A stretch of DNA of 50,549 nucleotides from assembly GCA_016741895.1 (NCBI GenBank), contig JACVCT010000002.1:1-50549 (forward strand), read 5' to 3'. The notes below the pieces were generated by a model, which did not search any database, was not told the origin of the DNA, and saw only the letters and a program-made list of their open reading frames with translations. Shown here in pieces: positions 9,037 to 17,874 of the stretch. Position 1 is the first letter of the stretch; the number at the start of each line of letters is the position of its first letter. The stretch comes from Gemmatimonadaceae bacterium. GTDB lineage: Bacteria > Gemmatimonadota > Gemmatimonadetes > Gemmatimonadales > Gemmatimonadaceae. The position numbers were made by a program, and so were the translations under genes.

Positions 9037-9711
9037 GTGCATCCCGATGTGACCGACGTGCTGGTCGAGGCCTGCTGCGACTCGCTGGAGACGGCGCGTG
9101 AAGCGCAGGCGGCGGGCGCGCACCGCATTGAACTCTGTGGCCCGGGCGACGGCGGCAGCACGCCGTCGCACGGGCTCATGGCCCGCTGCCGCGTGGCAGT
9201 CTCCCTGCCCATTCATGTCATGATCCGGCCGCACACCAGCGGCTTCGTCTACACCAGCGACGACCTCGATGTGATGTGCGAGGACATCGAGCAGGCGCGG
9301 ACGCTGGGCATGAACGGCGTCGTGGTGGGTCCGCTGCAGGAGGATGGTCGTGTGCATCGGGAGGCGCTGGAGCGGCTTGTGCGCGCCGCGTATCCCCTGC
9401 GTGTGGCCTTCCATCGCGCCTTCGACCGCACACCCGACGCCGCCGCGGCGCTGCGCACGCTGCAGCAGGCCGGGGTGGATCTCATCCTCACCTCGGGCCA
9501 TGCCAGGACGGCGCTCGAGGGCGCCGCGGCACTGCGGCAGTTGCGGGCGCAGGCCGGGGCGTCACCTGTCATCCTTGCCGGCGGCAGCGTTCGCGGGGAC
9601 AGCGTGGTGCCGCTGGTGGAGGCCAGTGGCGTGACCGAGGTGCATGTGCGGGGCACCAACCCGGTGTTTGTGCGTGACGTCGTGGCGGCGCTGGCCGCGC
9701 GCGCTCTCTGA
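8989..9711 (+). CDS. cutC: Copper homeostasis protein CutC family
   Basis: A CutC-family TIM-barrel protein of about 240 residues. Visible signatures: [20 protein letters not shown] at the domain start, GAHRIELC, the [15 protein letters not shown] segment, [20 protein letters not shown] and [12 protein letters not shown]. Biochemical evidence for a copper role varies between members. The start is uncertain: GTG 8989 overlaps the MFS stop (GTGA), whereas the conserved domain begins near the GTG at 9037. Between them lies a 12-bp tandem repeat. It is the third gene of the run that begins with the DUF1080 gene. Confidence 0.88.
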   Translation: MNGDVNGGANGDVNGVVHPDVTDVLVEACCDSLETAREAQAAGAHRIELCGPGDGGSTPSHGLMARCRVAVSLPIHVMIRPHTSGFVYTSDDLDVMCEDIEQARTLGMNGVVVGPLQEDGRVHREALERLVRAAYPLRVAFHRAFDRTPDAAAALRTLQQAGVDLILTSGHARTALEGAAALRQLRAQAGASPVILAGGSVRGDSVVPLVEASGVTEVHVRGTNPVFVRDVVAALAARAL

Positions 9712-9714
9712 CCT

Positions 9715-11400
9715 GTGAATCCCGACATGATGTGCTCGCGCATGCTCACGAGACGGTTGACCGGGGTGCTGGCCCCGATGCTTATGGTCATCCTTGCGCT
9801 GCTGCACTTTGCGGCGCCGGCCGGCGCCCAGGCACCCGACCCTTCGGCCTACGCCATCATCCCGCGGCCCACCACGCTCGAGCCGCGAGCCGGCCGCTTT
9901 GTGCTGCGGGCGGGCACGGTGCTGCATGTCTCGCCGGCGTTCAGGCAGGTGGCATCACGCTTCGTGCGCGACATTGCCGACCCCACGGGCCATCTGCTCA
10001 CCATCGCGCCGCGCCGCGCGGCCGCATCGGGCGGCATTCATCTGCAGCAGCTGCCCGGCCTGCCACGCGAGGGATATCGCCTCGATGTCACGCCCACGCG
10101 CGTGCTCATTCAGGCCAGCGACTCCGCCGGCGCCTTCTACGCGCTCGAGACAGTCAAGCAGCTGCTGCCGGCGGCCATTTATCGCGACGCCCCTTTGCCC
10201 GGCACGACCTGGTCGCTGCCGGCGGTGCGAATCGAGGACGCGCCGCGATTTGCCTGGCGCGGCGCACCCCTCGACGTGGCGCGTCATTTCAGCTCGCGCG
10301 AGTTCGTCAGGAAGTACATCGACCTGATGGCCCGCCACAAGCTCAATCGCTTTCACTGGCATCTCACCGACGACCAGGGCTGGCGCATCGAGATTGCACA
10401 GTATCCGCGCCTCACGGCCATGGGGGCCTGCCGTGAGCAGACCATGGTACCGCCGTATCAGTCGGACCCGGCCAAACGTGTGTTCGACGGCAGGCCGCAC
10501 TGCGGGTTCTACACGCAGGAGGACATCCGCGAGGTGGTGGCCTACGCCGCCGAGCGCATGATCACCGTGGTGCCCGAGATCGAGATGCCGGGGCATGTGC
10601 AGGCCGCCGTGCACGCCTACCCCGAATTGTCCAGCCGCCCGGACTCGGCGCCCGGCGTGATGCAGATCTGGGGCGTCAGTCCGTTCATTCTCAACCCCAC
10701 AGACGCCAGCGTGCAGTTCATGCAGAACGTGCTGCGTGAAGTGCTCACGCTGTTTCCCTCCCCCTGGATTCACATCGGCGGCGACGAGGCCACAAAGGAA
10801 CAGTGGAAGGCCAATCCCGACATCCAGGCCCGCATCCGATCGCTGGGACTCAAGGACGAGCACGAGATGCAGAGCTGGTTCATCAGGCAGATGGACAGCT
10901 TCCTCACGGCGCAGGGCCGTCGCATGATCGGCTGGGATGAGATTCTCGAAGGGGGACTCGCGCCCAACGCCACGGTCATGAGCTGGCGGGGCATGGCGGG
11001 CGGCATCACGGCGGCCAAAGCCGGTCACGATGTGGTGATGGCCCCGGGCAGTCACACCTACTTCGATCACTACCAGTCGCGTGACCGGGCGCGCGAACCG
11101 CATGCCATCGGCGGCTTCACACCCATTGACTCGGTGTATGCCTTCGAGCCGGTGCCGGCCGCACTCACGGACGCCGAGGCGCGCCATGTACTGGGCGCCC
11201 AGGCCCAGCTCTGGACGGAGTACATCCCGAGCACGCGCCACGCCGAATACATGGCCTATCCGCGCCTCGTGGCACTGGCCGAGGTGCTGTGGACCCCACG
11301 GCCGCTCCGCGACTATGCACACTTTCGTGCCCGTCTCGTGCCGCATCTCGCGCGGCTCGATGCCCTCGACGTGAACTATCGCCGGCTCGACCCGCAGTAA
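9715..11400 (+). CDS. Beta-N-acetylhexosaminidase, glycoside hydrolase family 20
   Basis: A 561-residue secreted GH20 enzyme that removes terminal N-acetylhexosamine from chitin- or peptidoglycan-derived sugars. The signal peptide spans about 10-38. A GH20b-like N-terminal domain (about 43-170) precedes the catalytic barrel, which shows FAWRGAPLDVARHF, NRFHWHLTDDQGWRIEI, EIEMPGH and the catalytic Asp-Glu pair in HIGGDEATKEQW (Asp357-Glu358). These act in substrate-assisted catalysis in the family. GTG 9715 is the longest start; the adjacent ATGs at 9727 and 9730 are equally plausible. It lies three bases after the cutC stop. Confidence 0.92.
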   Translation: MNPDMMCSRMLTRRLTGVLAPMLMVILALLHFAAPAGAQAPDPSAYAIIPRPTTLEPRAGRFVLRAGTVLHVSPAFRQVASRFVRDIADPTGHLLTIAPRRAAASGGIHLQQLPGLPREGYRLDVTPTRVLIQASDSAGAFYALETVKQLLPAAIYRDAPLPGTTWSLPAVRIEDAPRFAWRGAPLDVARHFSSREFVRKYIDLMARHKLNRFHWHLTDDQGWRIEIAQYPRLTAMGACREQTMVPPYQSDPAKRVFDGRPHCGFYTQEDIREVVAYAAERMITVVPEIEMPGHVQAAVHAYPELSSRPDSAPGVMQIWGVSPFILNPTDASVQFMQNVLREVLTLFPSPWIHIGGDEATKEQWKANPDIQARIRSLGLKDEHEMQSWFIRQMDSFLTAQGRRMIGWDEILEGGLAPNATVMSWRGMAGGITAAKAGHDVVMAPGSHTYFDHYQSRDRAREPHAIGGFTPIDSVYAFEPVPAALTDAEARHVLGAQAQLWTEYIPSTRHAEYMAYPRLVALAEVLWTPRPLRDYAHFRARLVPHLARLDALDVNYRRLDPQ

Positions 11401-11414
11401 CTCTCTCGGCTGCC

Positions 11415-12617
11415 ATGCACGCCGCTCCCACTGATCACCACGCTCCCCTGCTCCCCCCGCCGCCTGTCAACGCGCCCGTGCGCACGGGCCGCGGTGCCAC
11501 CGGTCGCACCTTTGTCGTTGGCGCACTCGCTGGAGCGCTGCTCGGCGTTGCCGGCGTCGTCGTGGGCAAGGCCCTTGCGGGCGACTGGATAGCCGCCCGT
11601 CTGGCTCTGGCGCCGGCCGGCATGGCCATACGCTGGGCGATTGCGCTGGTCGCCATGTTTGGCGCCGTCCTCGTGCACGAACTCGGGCACATCGTGGGCG
11701 GCCTCTCGCAGGGCTTCCGCTTCATGCTGCTGGTGGTGGGGCCGTTCAAGCTCGCGCGCAAGGACGAACACGCCCCCGTTCGCCTGAGCCTCAACACCTC
11801 GCTCGAACTGGCCGGCGGCATTGCGGCCTGCATTCCGCAGGGTGAGCATGCTCTGGTGCAGCGCACCAAGTGGATGGTGCTGGGCGGCCCGCTGGCGAGT
11901 GTGCTGCTGGCCCTCGTGTGCGGCATGCTGCTCACATTCACGGCGCCCGCCTCGTGGAGCGCGCTCGTGCTCATGACCGGCGCCGTCAGCGCTGCACTCG
12001 CCGTGGTGACGCTGATTCCCATGCGCAACGGCAACTTCGTCACGGACGGCAAGCGCTTCCTGCAACTGCATCGTGAAGGCCCCGAGGCGCGCCGCGATGC
12101 CGCGCAGCTGGCCATCACCGTGCGCCTGCAGTCGGGCACGCGGGTGGATGACGTGCCTCGCGAACAGATTGCGGCCCTGCTCGAGCCCAGCGACGGCTCC
12201 ATCATGGAGTTCCTCGGGCGCACCACGGCCTACACCTGGTTGCTTGGCCAGGGCCGTGTCAGCGAAGCGCGCGCGCAGCTCGATCGGGCCGTGGCACTCG
12301 GCGGCGGACTTCCGCTCAACCTTTCCACCTTCATTGCGGCAGAAGAAGCCTTCGTGCTGGCGTGGTTTGATCGCAACGCCGACGCCGCGCGCGCACGCAT
12401 TGCCCCGCACGAGAAAGTCCTGCGTGCCGTGCTGCCACCGCACGATCAGGCCCGTCTGGACGCGGCACTGGCGGCAGCGGCAGGTGACCGGCAGGCGGCG
12501 CAGGCCAAGGTGGACGCGGCCCTGGACGCGCTGCGCGCGCAGTCCGCTCCCAGTGGCAGCACTCAATGGACAAAGGACCGCCTGCAGGAAATGCAGGCGG
12601 TCCTCTCGGCGGCGTAG
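11415..12617 (+). CDS. M50-family (site-2-protease-like) membrane metalloprotease
   Basis: A 400-residue integral membrane protein. HELGH (88-92) within a hydrophobic helix is the zinc site of M50 peptidases. A later LIPMRNGNFVTDGKRF segment (about 200-215) supplies the second motif with the third ligand Asp. Membrane segments lie around 32-55, 70-95, 150-175 and 180-205. The C-terminal 170 residues are soluble, alanine-rich and helical, possibly TPR-like. The ATG at 11415, 14 bases after the hexosaminidase stop, is favoured over frames starting inside that gene. The 3' end of the coding region contains a strong stem-loop. Confidence 0.8.
   Translation: MHAAPTDHHAPLLPPPPVNAPVRTGRGATGRTFVVGALAGALLGVAGVVVGKALAGDWIAARLALAPAGMAIRWAIALVAMFGAVLVHELGHIVGGLSQGFRFMLLVVGPFKLARKDEHAPVRLSLNTSLELAGGIAACIPQGEHALVQRTKWMVLGGPLASVLLALVCGMLLTFTAPASWSALVLMTGAVSAALAVVTLIPMRNGNFVTDGKRFLQLHREGPEARRDAAQLAITVRLQSGTRVDDVPREQIAALLEPSDGSIMEFLGRTTAYTWLLGQGRVSEARAQLDRAVALGGGLPLNLSTFIAAEEAFVLAWFDRNADAARARIAPHEKVLRAVLPPHDQARLDAALAAAAGDRQAAQAKVDAALDALRAQSAPSGSTQWTKDRLQEMQAVLSAA
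12574..12604. terminator. Perfect 13-bp stem-loop inside the 3' end of the M50 protease gene
   Basis: Bases 12574-12586 and 12592-12604 are perfect reverse complements separated by the 5-base loop GGAAA. The hairpin lies within the last 15 codons, 13 bases before the stop, and faces the convergent Gfo/Idh gene (stop at 12645). There is no T-tract on either side, so it may end transcripts bidirectionally without a classical U-run or protect 3' ends. Structure is certain; role is inferred. Confidence 0.5.
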
Positions 12618-12644
12618 CTCAGCGCGGGCCGGTCAGGGTTTGCC

Positions 12645-13880
12645 TCAGGGCTTCCAGGTCCCCTGCCCGACCTGCGGCACGAACTTGTCCACGCCGTTCT
12701 CCTTGTACTCGAGCGTCTTGCCCAACTCGGCGCTCTTGTACGCATGCATGAGAATGCGCACCACATCCAGTCCATCGTGCCAGGTGAGCAGTGGCTTCTC
12801 CTTGCCGAGGAAGGCCCGCACGAAGTGATTGTCCTCGGCTTCGTAGCCGTAGGCAATGGCCTCGTTCACCACGACCGGCATCTGGCCCTGCTCGGCCATC
12901 TGCTTCTCAACGATGTCCTCGCCGCTCTTGCCACGTACGGCGCGCGAGAAGAAGAGATCGAGGCCCGACTCGAGCGTGTTCCACTTCATCGAGTACTCAG
13001 GACCCAGCAGCTCGGCGCTCAGGCGCAGGCCCGGGCCCACAAAACTCCACGACGTGGTGGCTTCACCAATGGCGAGCTGCCCCTCGGGCGTCTCGAACTC
13101 GATGTGCACGCTGGCAAAGTCTTCCGACGGCGCCTTGAGGTAGTCCACGCCCATGTCCTTCTTGAGCTGCGCCGCATAGGCCTTGCGCGTCCACTTGAGT
13201 GAAGCGATGTGGCCCGTGATACGCTTGACCTTGAGCGTGGACAGCGCCTCGCCCGGCGGCGTGAGCAGCTGGCGCACGACAAGGGCCGAGTGACACATCA
13301 TGTCATTGAGCACGCCGCCGCCCTGCTGCACGCCGTTCCAGAACCACGGCCCGTGCGGACCGCTGTGCTCCTCGGCCGCACGCGCGAGATATGGACGGCC
13401 CGTCGTGGCCGCACCGCGCTTCCAGATGAGGTTGTGTCCCACCGCCACCTGCGGCGAGAAATATTGATTCTCGAGATAGCCGTGCATGATGCCGGCCTTC
13501 TCCACCAGCTTGAGAATGTGCTTGGCCTCGGCCACCGTGCGTCCCAGCGGCTTCTCGCAGGCAATGCCCTTGAGCGTGCCGCGGCCGGTCAGCACCGCAT
13601 CGACGATTTCTTCGACGTTCTCGATGCGTGCGTGATTGGGGCCGTTGAGCCAGATGGCGTCGATGGCCGGATCGGCCACCATGTCGCCAATGGTCTTGTA
13701 GGCCTTGCAGGCGCCCACGTCGAGTTCACGCGCGTAGCGTGCGGCCGCGGCGGCGTTCCTGGCATTGGGGCTCCAGACACCCAGCACATCGGCGTCGCGA
13801 ACGTAGCGGAAGCCCTGCATGTGAAAGCGGGCGTTGAAGCCGGACCCGATGAATCCGACGCCGAGGCGGGAAGCGGTCAT
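12645..13880 (-). CDS. Gfo/Idh/MocA family NAD(P)-dependent oxidoreductase
   Basis: A 411-residue Gfo/Idh/MocA oxidoreductase. The N-terminal Rossmann fold begins with GVGFIGSGFNARFHMQGF. The ACEKPLGRT motif contains the conserved catalytic lysine, and a C-terminal dimerisation/substrate domain follows (GGGVLNDMMCHS carries the conserved Asp and His). Such enzymes oxidise or reduce hydroxyls of cyclic polyols and sugars. No Tat signal is present, so it is cytoplasmic. It is convergent with the M50 gene. A link to the DUF1080/MFS pair upstream is plausible from family co-occurrence but not proven here. Confidence 0.9.
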   Translation of the reverse strand: MTASRLGVGFIGSGFNARFHMQGFRYVRDADVLGVWSPNARNAAAAARYARELDVGACKAYKTIGDMVADPAIDAIWLNGPNHARIENVEEIVDAVLTGRGTLKGIACEKPLGRTVAEAKHILKLVEKAGIMHGYLENQYFSPQVAVGHNLIWKRGAATTGRPYLARAAEEHSGPHGPWFWNGVQQGGGVLNDMMCHSALVVRQLLTPPGEALSTLKVKRITGHIASLKWTRKAYAAQLKKDMGVDYLKAPSEDFASVHIEFETPEGQLAIGEATTSWSFVGPGLRLSAELLGPEYSMKWNTLESGLDLFFSRAVRGKSGEDIVEKQMAEQGQMPVVVNEAIAYGYEAEDNHFVRAFLGKEKPLLTWHDGLDVVRILMHAYKSAELGKTLEYKENGVDKFVPQVGQGTWKP

Positions 13881-13991
13881 GACGGAAGGCGTTGTTCGTG
13901 GAGGCAGATCGCGTGAAACACCGGTGTAACACGACGAACTTACTGCGTGGTGCGACGCCGTGCATCTTCTCGGTCGGCGTCGGCAGCATTC

Positions 13992-14963
13992 TCAATACAC
14001 GTCGAGATCGCGGGCAATGCGCAGCGGCCCGCGGTAGCCACCGCGTCGCACACCAGCCACCAGTTCGTCGTCGGTGCCACCCATGCGCACGATGTGGCTG
14101 AGCACCACCAGCTTCACGCCGGCTGCGGCGGCCAGCGCACCCACTTCGCGGTCGCTGGTGACCACGCTGCGCATGTAGCGTGGCCACTCCTCACCGCCCG
14201 GGCGGTTCTCGGGCACCAGACGCACCTCGGGGTAGGTCTCATGCACCAGCACATCCGCGTTCCTGGCCGCGGCTTCAAGGGCTGCGCTGGGCGCAGCGTC
14301 GCCGGACAGCAGCACGCGGCGTGTGGGGGTCTCGATGAGATAGCCAAAGGCCGACTTCCACTCGCCGTGCGGCACGGGAATGGCCGTCACACGCAGGCCC
14401 AGCGAGTCGTAGACCAGGCCACCGGCGGAATCGATGGGCTGCACCTTCACGCGCTCGCCGCCCCGCTGTCCGCGCTCGAGCCCATCGGTGCGCACCGCAA
14501 TGTCCTCCTGCCACGCCGACAGAATGCCCTGCGCCAGACGTTCGGTGCCCTGCGGCCCATGCACGTTCATGGGCGTGCGACGGCCCATCACCCAAGTGGT
14601 GAGCAGCACATCGGGCAGGCCCAGCGTGTGGTCGCTGTGCAGATGCGTGAGAAACACGCCGGCAAAGCCATCGATGGGCAGACCGGCAGCCGCCACGCGG
14701 CGCATGACACCGGCGCCGGCATCAAAGAGCAACACCTGTCCGCGATACTCGAAGGCATAGGCCGGTCCCGCGCGCTCGGGGTCGGGCACCGGCATGCCGG
14801 AGCCCAGCACGATCAGGCAGCCGGCCTCGCGCTGTGCAGCCGTGCAGACATGCGTGCCGGTAAAGCGACGCTGCGCCTCGAGCGGCGCGGCGGCAGCGAG
14901 GCCCGCAGTCAGCAGCAGAGCCAGCGCAGCCCGAGTGGTGAACCCCACCGTCACACCAGGCAT
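13992..14963 (-). CDS. Secreted metallo-beta-lactamase-fold hydrolase
   Basis: A 323-residue protein with an N-terminal signal peptide (about 1-31, ending LEAQ). The MBL-fold ligands are visible: HLHSDH at 107-112, then PHGEW (His), SGDAAPS (Asp) and LSHIV (His) near the C-terminus. The pattern is closest to the RNase Z/arylsulfatase-like subgroup of MBL proteins, but the signal peptide argues for an extracytoplasmic small-molecule hydrolase rather than tRNA processing. It follows the amidohydrolase at 15 bases spacing, so they are probably co-transcribed. Confidence 0.85.
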   Translation of the reverse strand: MPGVTVGFTTRAALALLLTAGLAAAAPLEAQRRFTGTHVCTAAQREAGCLIVLGSGMPVPDPERAGPAYAFEYRGQVLLFDAGAGVMRRVAAAGLPIDGFAGVFLTHLHSDHTLGLPDVLLTTWVMGRRTPMNVHGPQGTERLAQGILSAWQEDIAVRTDGLERGQRGGERVKVQPIDSAGGLVYDSLGLRVTAIPVPHGEWKSAFGYLIETPTRRVLLSGDAAPSAALEAAARNADVLVHETYPEVRLVPENRPGGEEWPRYMRSVVTSDREVGALAAAAGVKLVVLSHIVRMGGTDDELVAGVRRGGYRGPLRIARDLDVY

Positions 14964-14978
14964 GACCAGATCACCGCT

Positions 14979-16436
14979 CTACCACAGCCCGGCCTTGCCA
15001 CGCACCGACTCGATGAGCGCCTGCGGATCGTAGCCCACGCCCTGGCGGAAGACCCACTGCACGTTGCGCACGGCCGCAATGTCGGCCGCCGGATTGCCAT
15101 CGAGGACCACGAGGTCGGCCAGCTTGCCCACCTCGAGAGAACCGGTGAGCGCGCCGCGACCCAGATAGGTGGCGCCATTCAGCGTGCCGATGCGCAGCGC
15201 CTCAAGCGGGGTGAAGCCCGCTTCCACGAGCAGTTCCAGCGCACGCTGATTGGAGAAGCCCGGTACGAGACCTCCGCCGCCGGTGGGGTCGGTGCCGACG
15301 ATGAGCGTGCCACCCGCCTGCACAAAGGCGCGCTCGAAGGCCATGCCCTTGGGGAAGGCCCGCGCATAGGGCGACTGGGTATTGCGCTGTGTGGCCGCGT
15401 AGCGTCGTTCGTAGTCTTCGCGCAGCGTGGGCAGCAGCACATCGAGTCCGCGCGGCATGGGCCGGCCCGGCGTGAAGGTCTCGAAGATGGCCAGGGTGCT
15501 GGTCACCGCCACACGCTTCTCAACGAGATGCCGGAACAGCGCCTGCACGTCACTGCTTGAGGGGTCGAGCGAAGCCATGGACTGTGTGGCCGCGCCGCCG
15601 CGGGCCATGCAGCGGTCGGGCGTCTTGCCGGGCACGAAGTCGTTCATGGCAAAAAAACCATGCTCGAGATCATCGATGCCCGCGTCGGCCGCCTCGCGGT
15701 AGGTCACGCTGCACAAGTGCCCCGTGATCTTGAGCCCGCGGGCGTGCGCCTCACGCGCCGACACGCGCAGCGCGTCTCGCGAGATGTTCATGTAGGCCTT
15801 GAACGACGTGGCGCCCTGATCGGCCCAGTACGCCACCAGCTGTTTGGCGTGTGTGGTATCACGCAGCGGCACGACCTGATTGAAGCCCATGCCGGGGCCT
15901 TCGAGGTAGGGCGCGGTGGCATCGATGAACGGTCCCGGTTTCTCGCCGCGCGCGATGGCCTGCGCCACGAGAATTTCCGCCAACCCGTTCATGTTGCCGC
16001 CGGTGCGCATGCTGGTCACACCGCCCGCCAGATACAGTCGCGAGAAGCTCTCGGTGAGATTGGCGTAGGTACCCGCTCCCACCGGGTAGTAGAGGTGCTC
16101 GTGCACCATGACGAGGCCGGGGATGACCGACTTGCCGCTGAGGTCGAGCACCTGCGCACCGGCCGGCACGCTCACACCGGCAGAGGGCCCCAGCGCCGCA
16201 ATGCGGCCATCACGCACGATGATGGTATGCGCCTCGCGTGGCGCCGCGCCCGTGCCGTCAATGACGCGCACGTTGGTGAGCGCGAGCACGGCCGTATCGA
16301 AGCGCACATAGCTGCGCGTCGACGGACCCACCGGCGCGCGCTGCGCCTCCACATGCCGAGCACTCAGCCCTGAGCACGCCAGGGCCAGAACGGCGCTCAG
16401 CGCCCACGCCGACCGCGCGCTCACAGGCGCGCTCAC
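14979..16436 (-). CDS. Secreted amidohydrolase family protein
   Basis: A 485-residue amidohydrolase-superfamily (imidazolonepropionase/prolidase-like) enzyme with a signal peptide ending in HVEAQ near 32. Visible signatures: NVRVIDGTG, the metal motif HEHLYYP, the SFKAYMN lysine region, the TGHLC and DLEHGF histidines, GTDPTGGGG with the catalytic Asp, and GALTGSLEVGKLADLVVLDGNP at the C-terminus. HEH in place of HxH is still compatible with metal binding. The GTG at 16436 overlaps the upstream TGA (GTGA), and that overlap sits in a 12-bp tandem duplication. Confidence 0.87.
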   Translation of the reverse strand: MSAPVSARSAWALSAVLALACSGLSARHVEAQRAPVGPSTRSYVRFDTAVLALTNVRVIDGTGAAPREAHTIIVRDGRIAALGPSAGVSVPAGAQVLDLSGKSVIPGLVMVHEHLYYPVGAGTYANLTESFSRLYLAGGVTSMRTGGNMNGLAEILVAQAIARGEKPGPFIDATAPYLEGPGMGFNQVVPLRDTTHAKQLVAYWADQGATSFKAYMNISRDALRVSAREAHARGLKITGHLCSVTYREAADAGIDDLEHGFFAMNDFVPGKTPDRCMARGGAATQSMASLDPSSSDVQALFRHLVEKRVAVTSTLAIFETFTPGRPMPRGLDVLLPTLREDYERRYAATQRNTQSPYARAFPKGMAFERAFVQAGGTLIVGTDPTGGGGLVPGFSNQRALELLVEAGFTPLEALRIGTLNGATYLGRGALTGSLEVGKLADLVVLDGNPAADIAAVRNVQWVFRQGVGYDPQALIESVRGKAGLW

Positions 16437-16438
16437 AG
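16415..16438 (-). repeat. 12-bp tandem duplication spanning a GTGA stop/start overlap
   Basis: Two identical 12-base units (16415-16426 and 16427-16438; GTGAGCGCGC core on the minus strand) lie exactly at the junction between the isomerase-like gene and the amidohydrolase. Each copy contains a GTGA, so there are two possible in-frame GTG starts 12 bases apart; only the upstream one overlaps the preceding stop. Confidence 0.85.
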
Positions 16439-17368
16439 AGCCTTGAGCGCCGCCGCGCTGGCCGTGATGGACGCGATGGGATCGGTCGGGTTGTCGTGTT
16501 CGATGAACCAGTGCCTGAGCCCCTGACGTCGCCCTGTGGCAATGAGCGACTTGAAGTCGATGGTGCCCTTCCCCACGTCAAGCATCACGCGTTCCGGCGG
16601 CGGGCCGGCGTCCTTCACGTGCACGGCCACCACACGTCCGGCGAACCGATTCATGAGCGCCATGGGGTCCTGGCCGGCTTTCACCGCCCAGTAGAGATCG
16701 AGCTCCAGCTTGACCAGCGACGCATCGGTTTCGCTGGTGAGCACGTCGTAGCCCGTCGTGCCATCCACGGCGGCAAACTCGTAGTCGTGGTTGTGATAGC
16801 CAAACTCGAGCCCTGCCGCCCTGGCCTTTTCACCCGCCGTGTTGAGCCGCGCCGCCAGCCGCTGCCAGTTGGCGCGGGACCCGCGATACTCCATGCTCGA
16901 CGAGGGCACAATGACCAGCTTGTGCCCGATGGCCTGTGCCCGTTCGAACACCGGGCCCCAGGCGTCGTCCGTGCGCGGCAGGCCTTCATGCGCCGCCGGC
17001 GCCGTCAGACCATGGCGCGTGAGGACCTCACGCCACCAGGCGCCATCCTTGCCGAAGGGGTTGAAGAACTCCACTTCGCTGATGCCTGCCTTGGCCACCG
17101 CTGCGATCGTGCCCTCGATATCCTTGGTGAGCGCGGCACGCACCGTGTAGAGCTGCAAGCCGATGCGATCGAGACGCGCGCCCGGATACGCATTCGCATG
17201 CGCCGTCGAATGCGCCGACCGCTTGGCGGCACGGGCCAGCGACGGCAGCAGTGCGCCACCACCGATGCCCGCGGCCAGCAGACCCAGCACCTGGCGTCGT
17301 GTCCAGCCCTCGGGGCTCATGTCATCACGGCGCGAGGGGTCGGACGTGAACGGCGGCTTGTGCGACAT
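16433..17368 (-). CDS. Sugar phosphate isomerase/epimerase-like TIM-barrel protein (IolE-type) with Tat signal
   Basis: A 311-residue AP-endonuclease-2/xylose-isomerase-like TIM-barrel protein. A twin-arginine signal (WTRRQVLGLLAAG, about 22-34) and an ALARA-like end mean export. The barrel begins IGLQLYTVR and shows EVEFFNPFG, YHNHDYEF, LELDLYWAVKAGQDP, VAVHVKDAG and the GKGTIDF segment, consistent with a metal-binding IolE/KDG-like site. Substrate is unknown. ATG 17368 is preferred over longer in-frame starts, and is two bases from the GNAT stop. It belongs to the run ending at the MBL protein. Confidence 0.85.
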   Translation of the reverse strand: MSHKPPFTSDPSRRDDMSPEGWTRRQVLGLLAAGIGGGALLPSLARAAKRSAHSTAHANAYPGARLDRIGLQLYTVRAALTKDIEGTIAAVAKAGISEVEFFNPFGKDGAWWREVLTRHGLTAPAAHEGLPRTDDAWGPVFERAQAIGHKLVIVPSSSMEYRGSRANWQRLAARLNTAGEKARAAGLEFGYHNHDYEFAAVDGTTGYDVLTSETDASLVKLELDLYWAVKAGQDPMALMNRFAGRVVAVHVKDAGPPPERVMLDVGKGTIDFKSLIATGRRQGLRHWFIEHDNPTDPIASITASAAALKAL

Positions 17369-17370
17369 GG

Positions 17371-17874
17371 TCAGGCTTCTCCTCCGGCCAGTCGGGCGAG
17401 TGCCTCGCCCGTGACCCGGTAGACGGTCCACTCATCCTGCGGCCGCGCGCCGAGCGCGGTGTAGAATCCGATGGCATCCACGTTCCAGTCCAGCACCGAC
17501 CACTCGAGACGCCCGCAGCCGCGCGCCACCGCCAGCTGCGCGAGATGCTGCAGCAGGGCCTTGCCGATGCCGTGCCCACGCAGTGCCGGTCGCACGAACA
17601 GGTCTTCGAGGTAGATGCCGGGACGCGCGAGAAAGGTGCTGTAGTTGTGAAAGAACAGCGCAAACCCGGCCACCTCACCGTCCCACTCGGCCAGCACCAC
17701 CTCGGCGTATGGCCGTTCGCCAAACAGTGTGGCCTGCAGCGCCGCATCGCTGGCCTGGCACTCATGCCGCAGCTTCTCGTACTCGGCGAGCCCTTCGATG
17801 AGCTCGCGAATGACCGGCACATCGGCCGCCGTCGCGCCGCGCAGTCTGAGCCGCCCGTTCGCAGAGGCCGTCAC
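17371..17874 (-). CDS. GNAT N-acetyltransferase, SSAT/diamine acetyltransferase-like
   Basis: A 167-residue GNAT enzyme resembling spermidine/thialysine acetyltransferases: LRLRGATAADVPVIRELI at the start, EYEKLRHE, FFHNYSTFLARPGIYLEDLFV, and the acetyl-CoA loop RPALRGHGIGKALL, then LDWNVDAIGFYTALGA. I place the start at GTG 17874, which overlaps the upstream stop (GTGA) and has a GGAG Shine-Dalgarno seven bases before it inside a 12-bp repeat. A frame starting at ATG 17943 would add only repeat-encoded SHAG-type residues. Confidence 0.85.
   Translation of the reverse strand: MTASANGRLRLRGATAADVPVIRELIEGLAEYEKLRHECQASDAALQATLFGERPYAEVVLAEWDGEVAGFALFFHNYSTFLARPGIYLEDLFVRPALRGHGIGKALLQHLAQLAVARGCGRLEWSVLDWNVDAIGFYTALGARPQDEWTVYRVTGEALARLAGGEA

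Noticed and set aside
13947-15560. A 537-codon plus-strand open frame opposite the metallo-beta-lactamase and amidohydrolase genes
   Set aside because: Low-complexity His/Gln/Arg-rich translation, no domain, antisense to two recognised enzymes.
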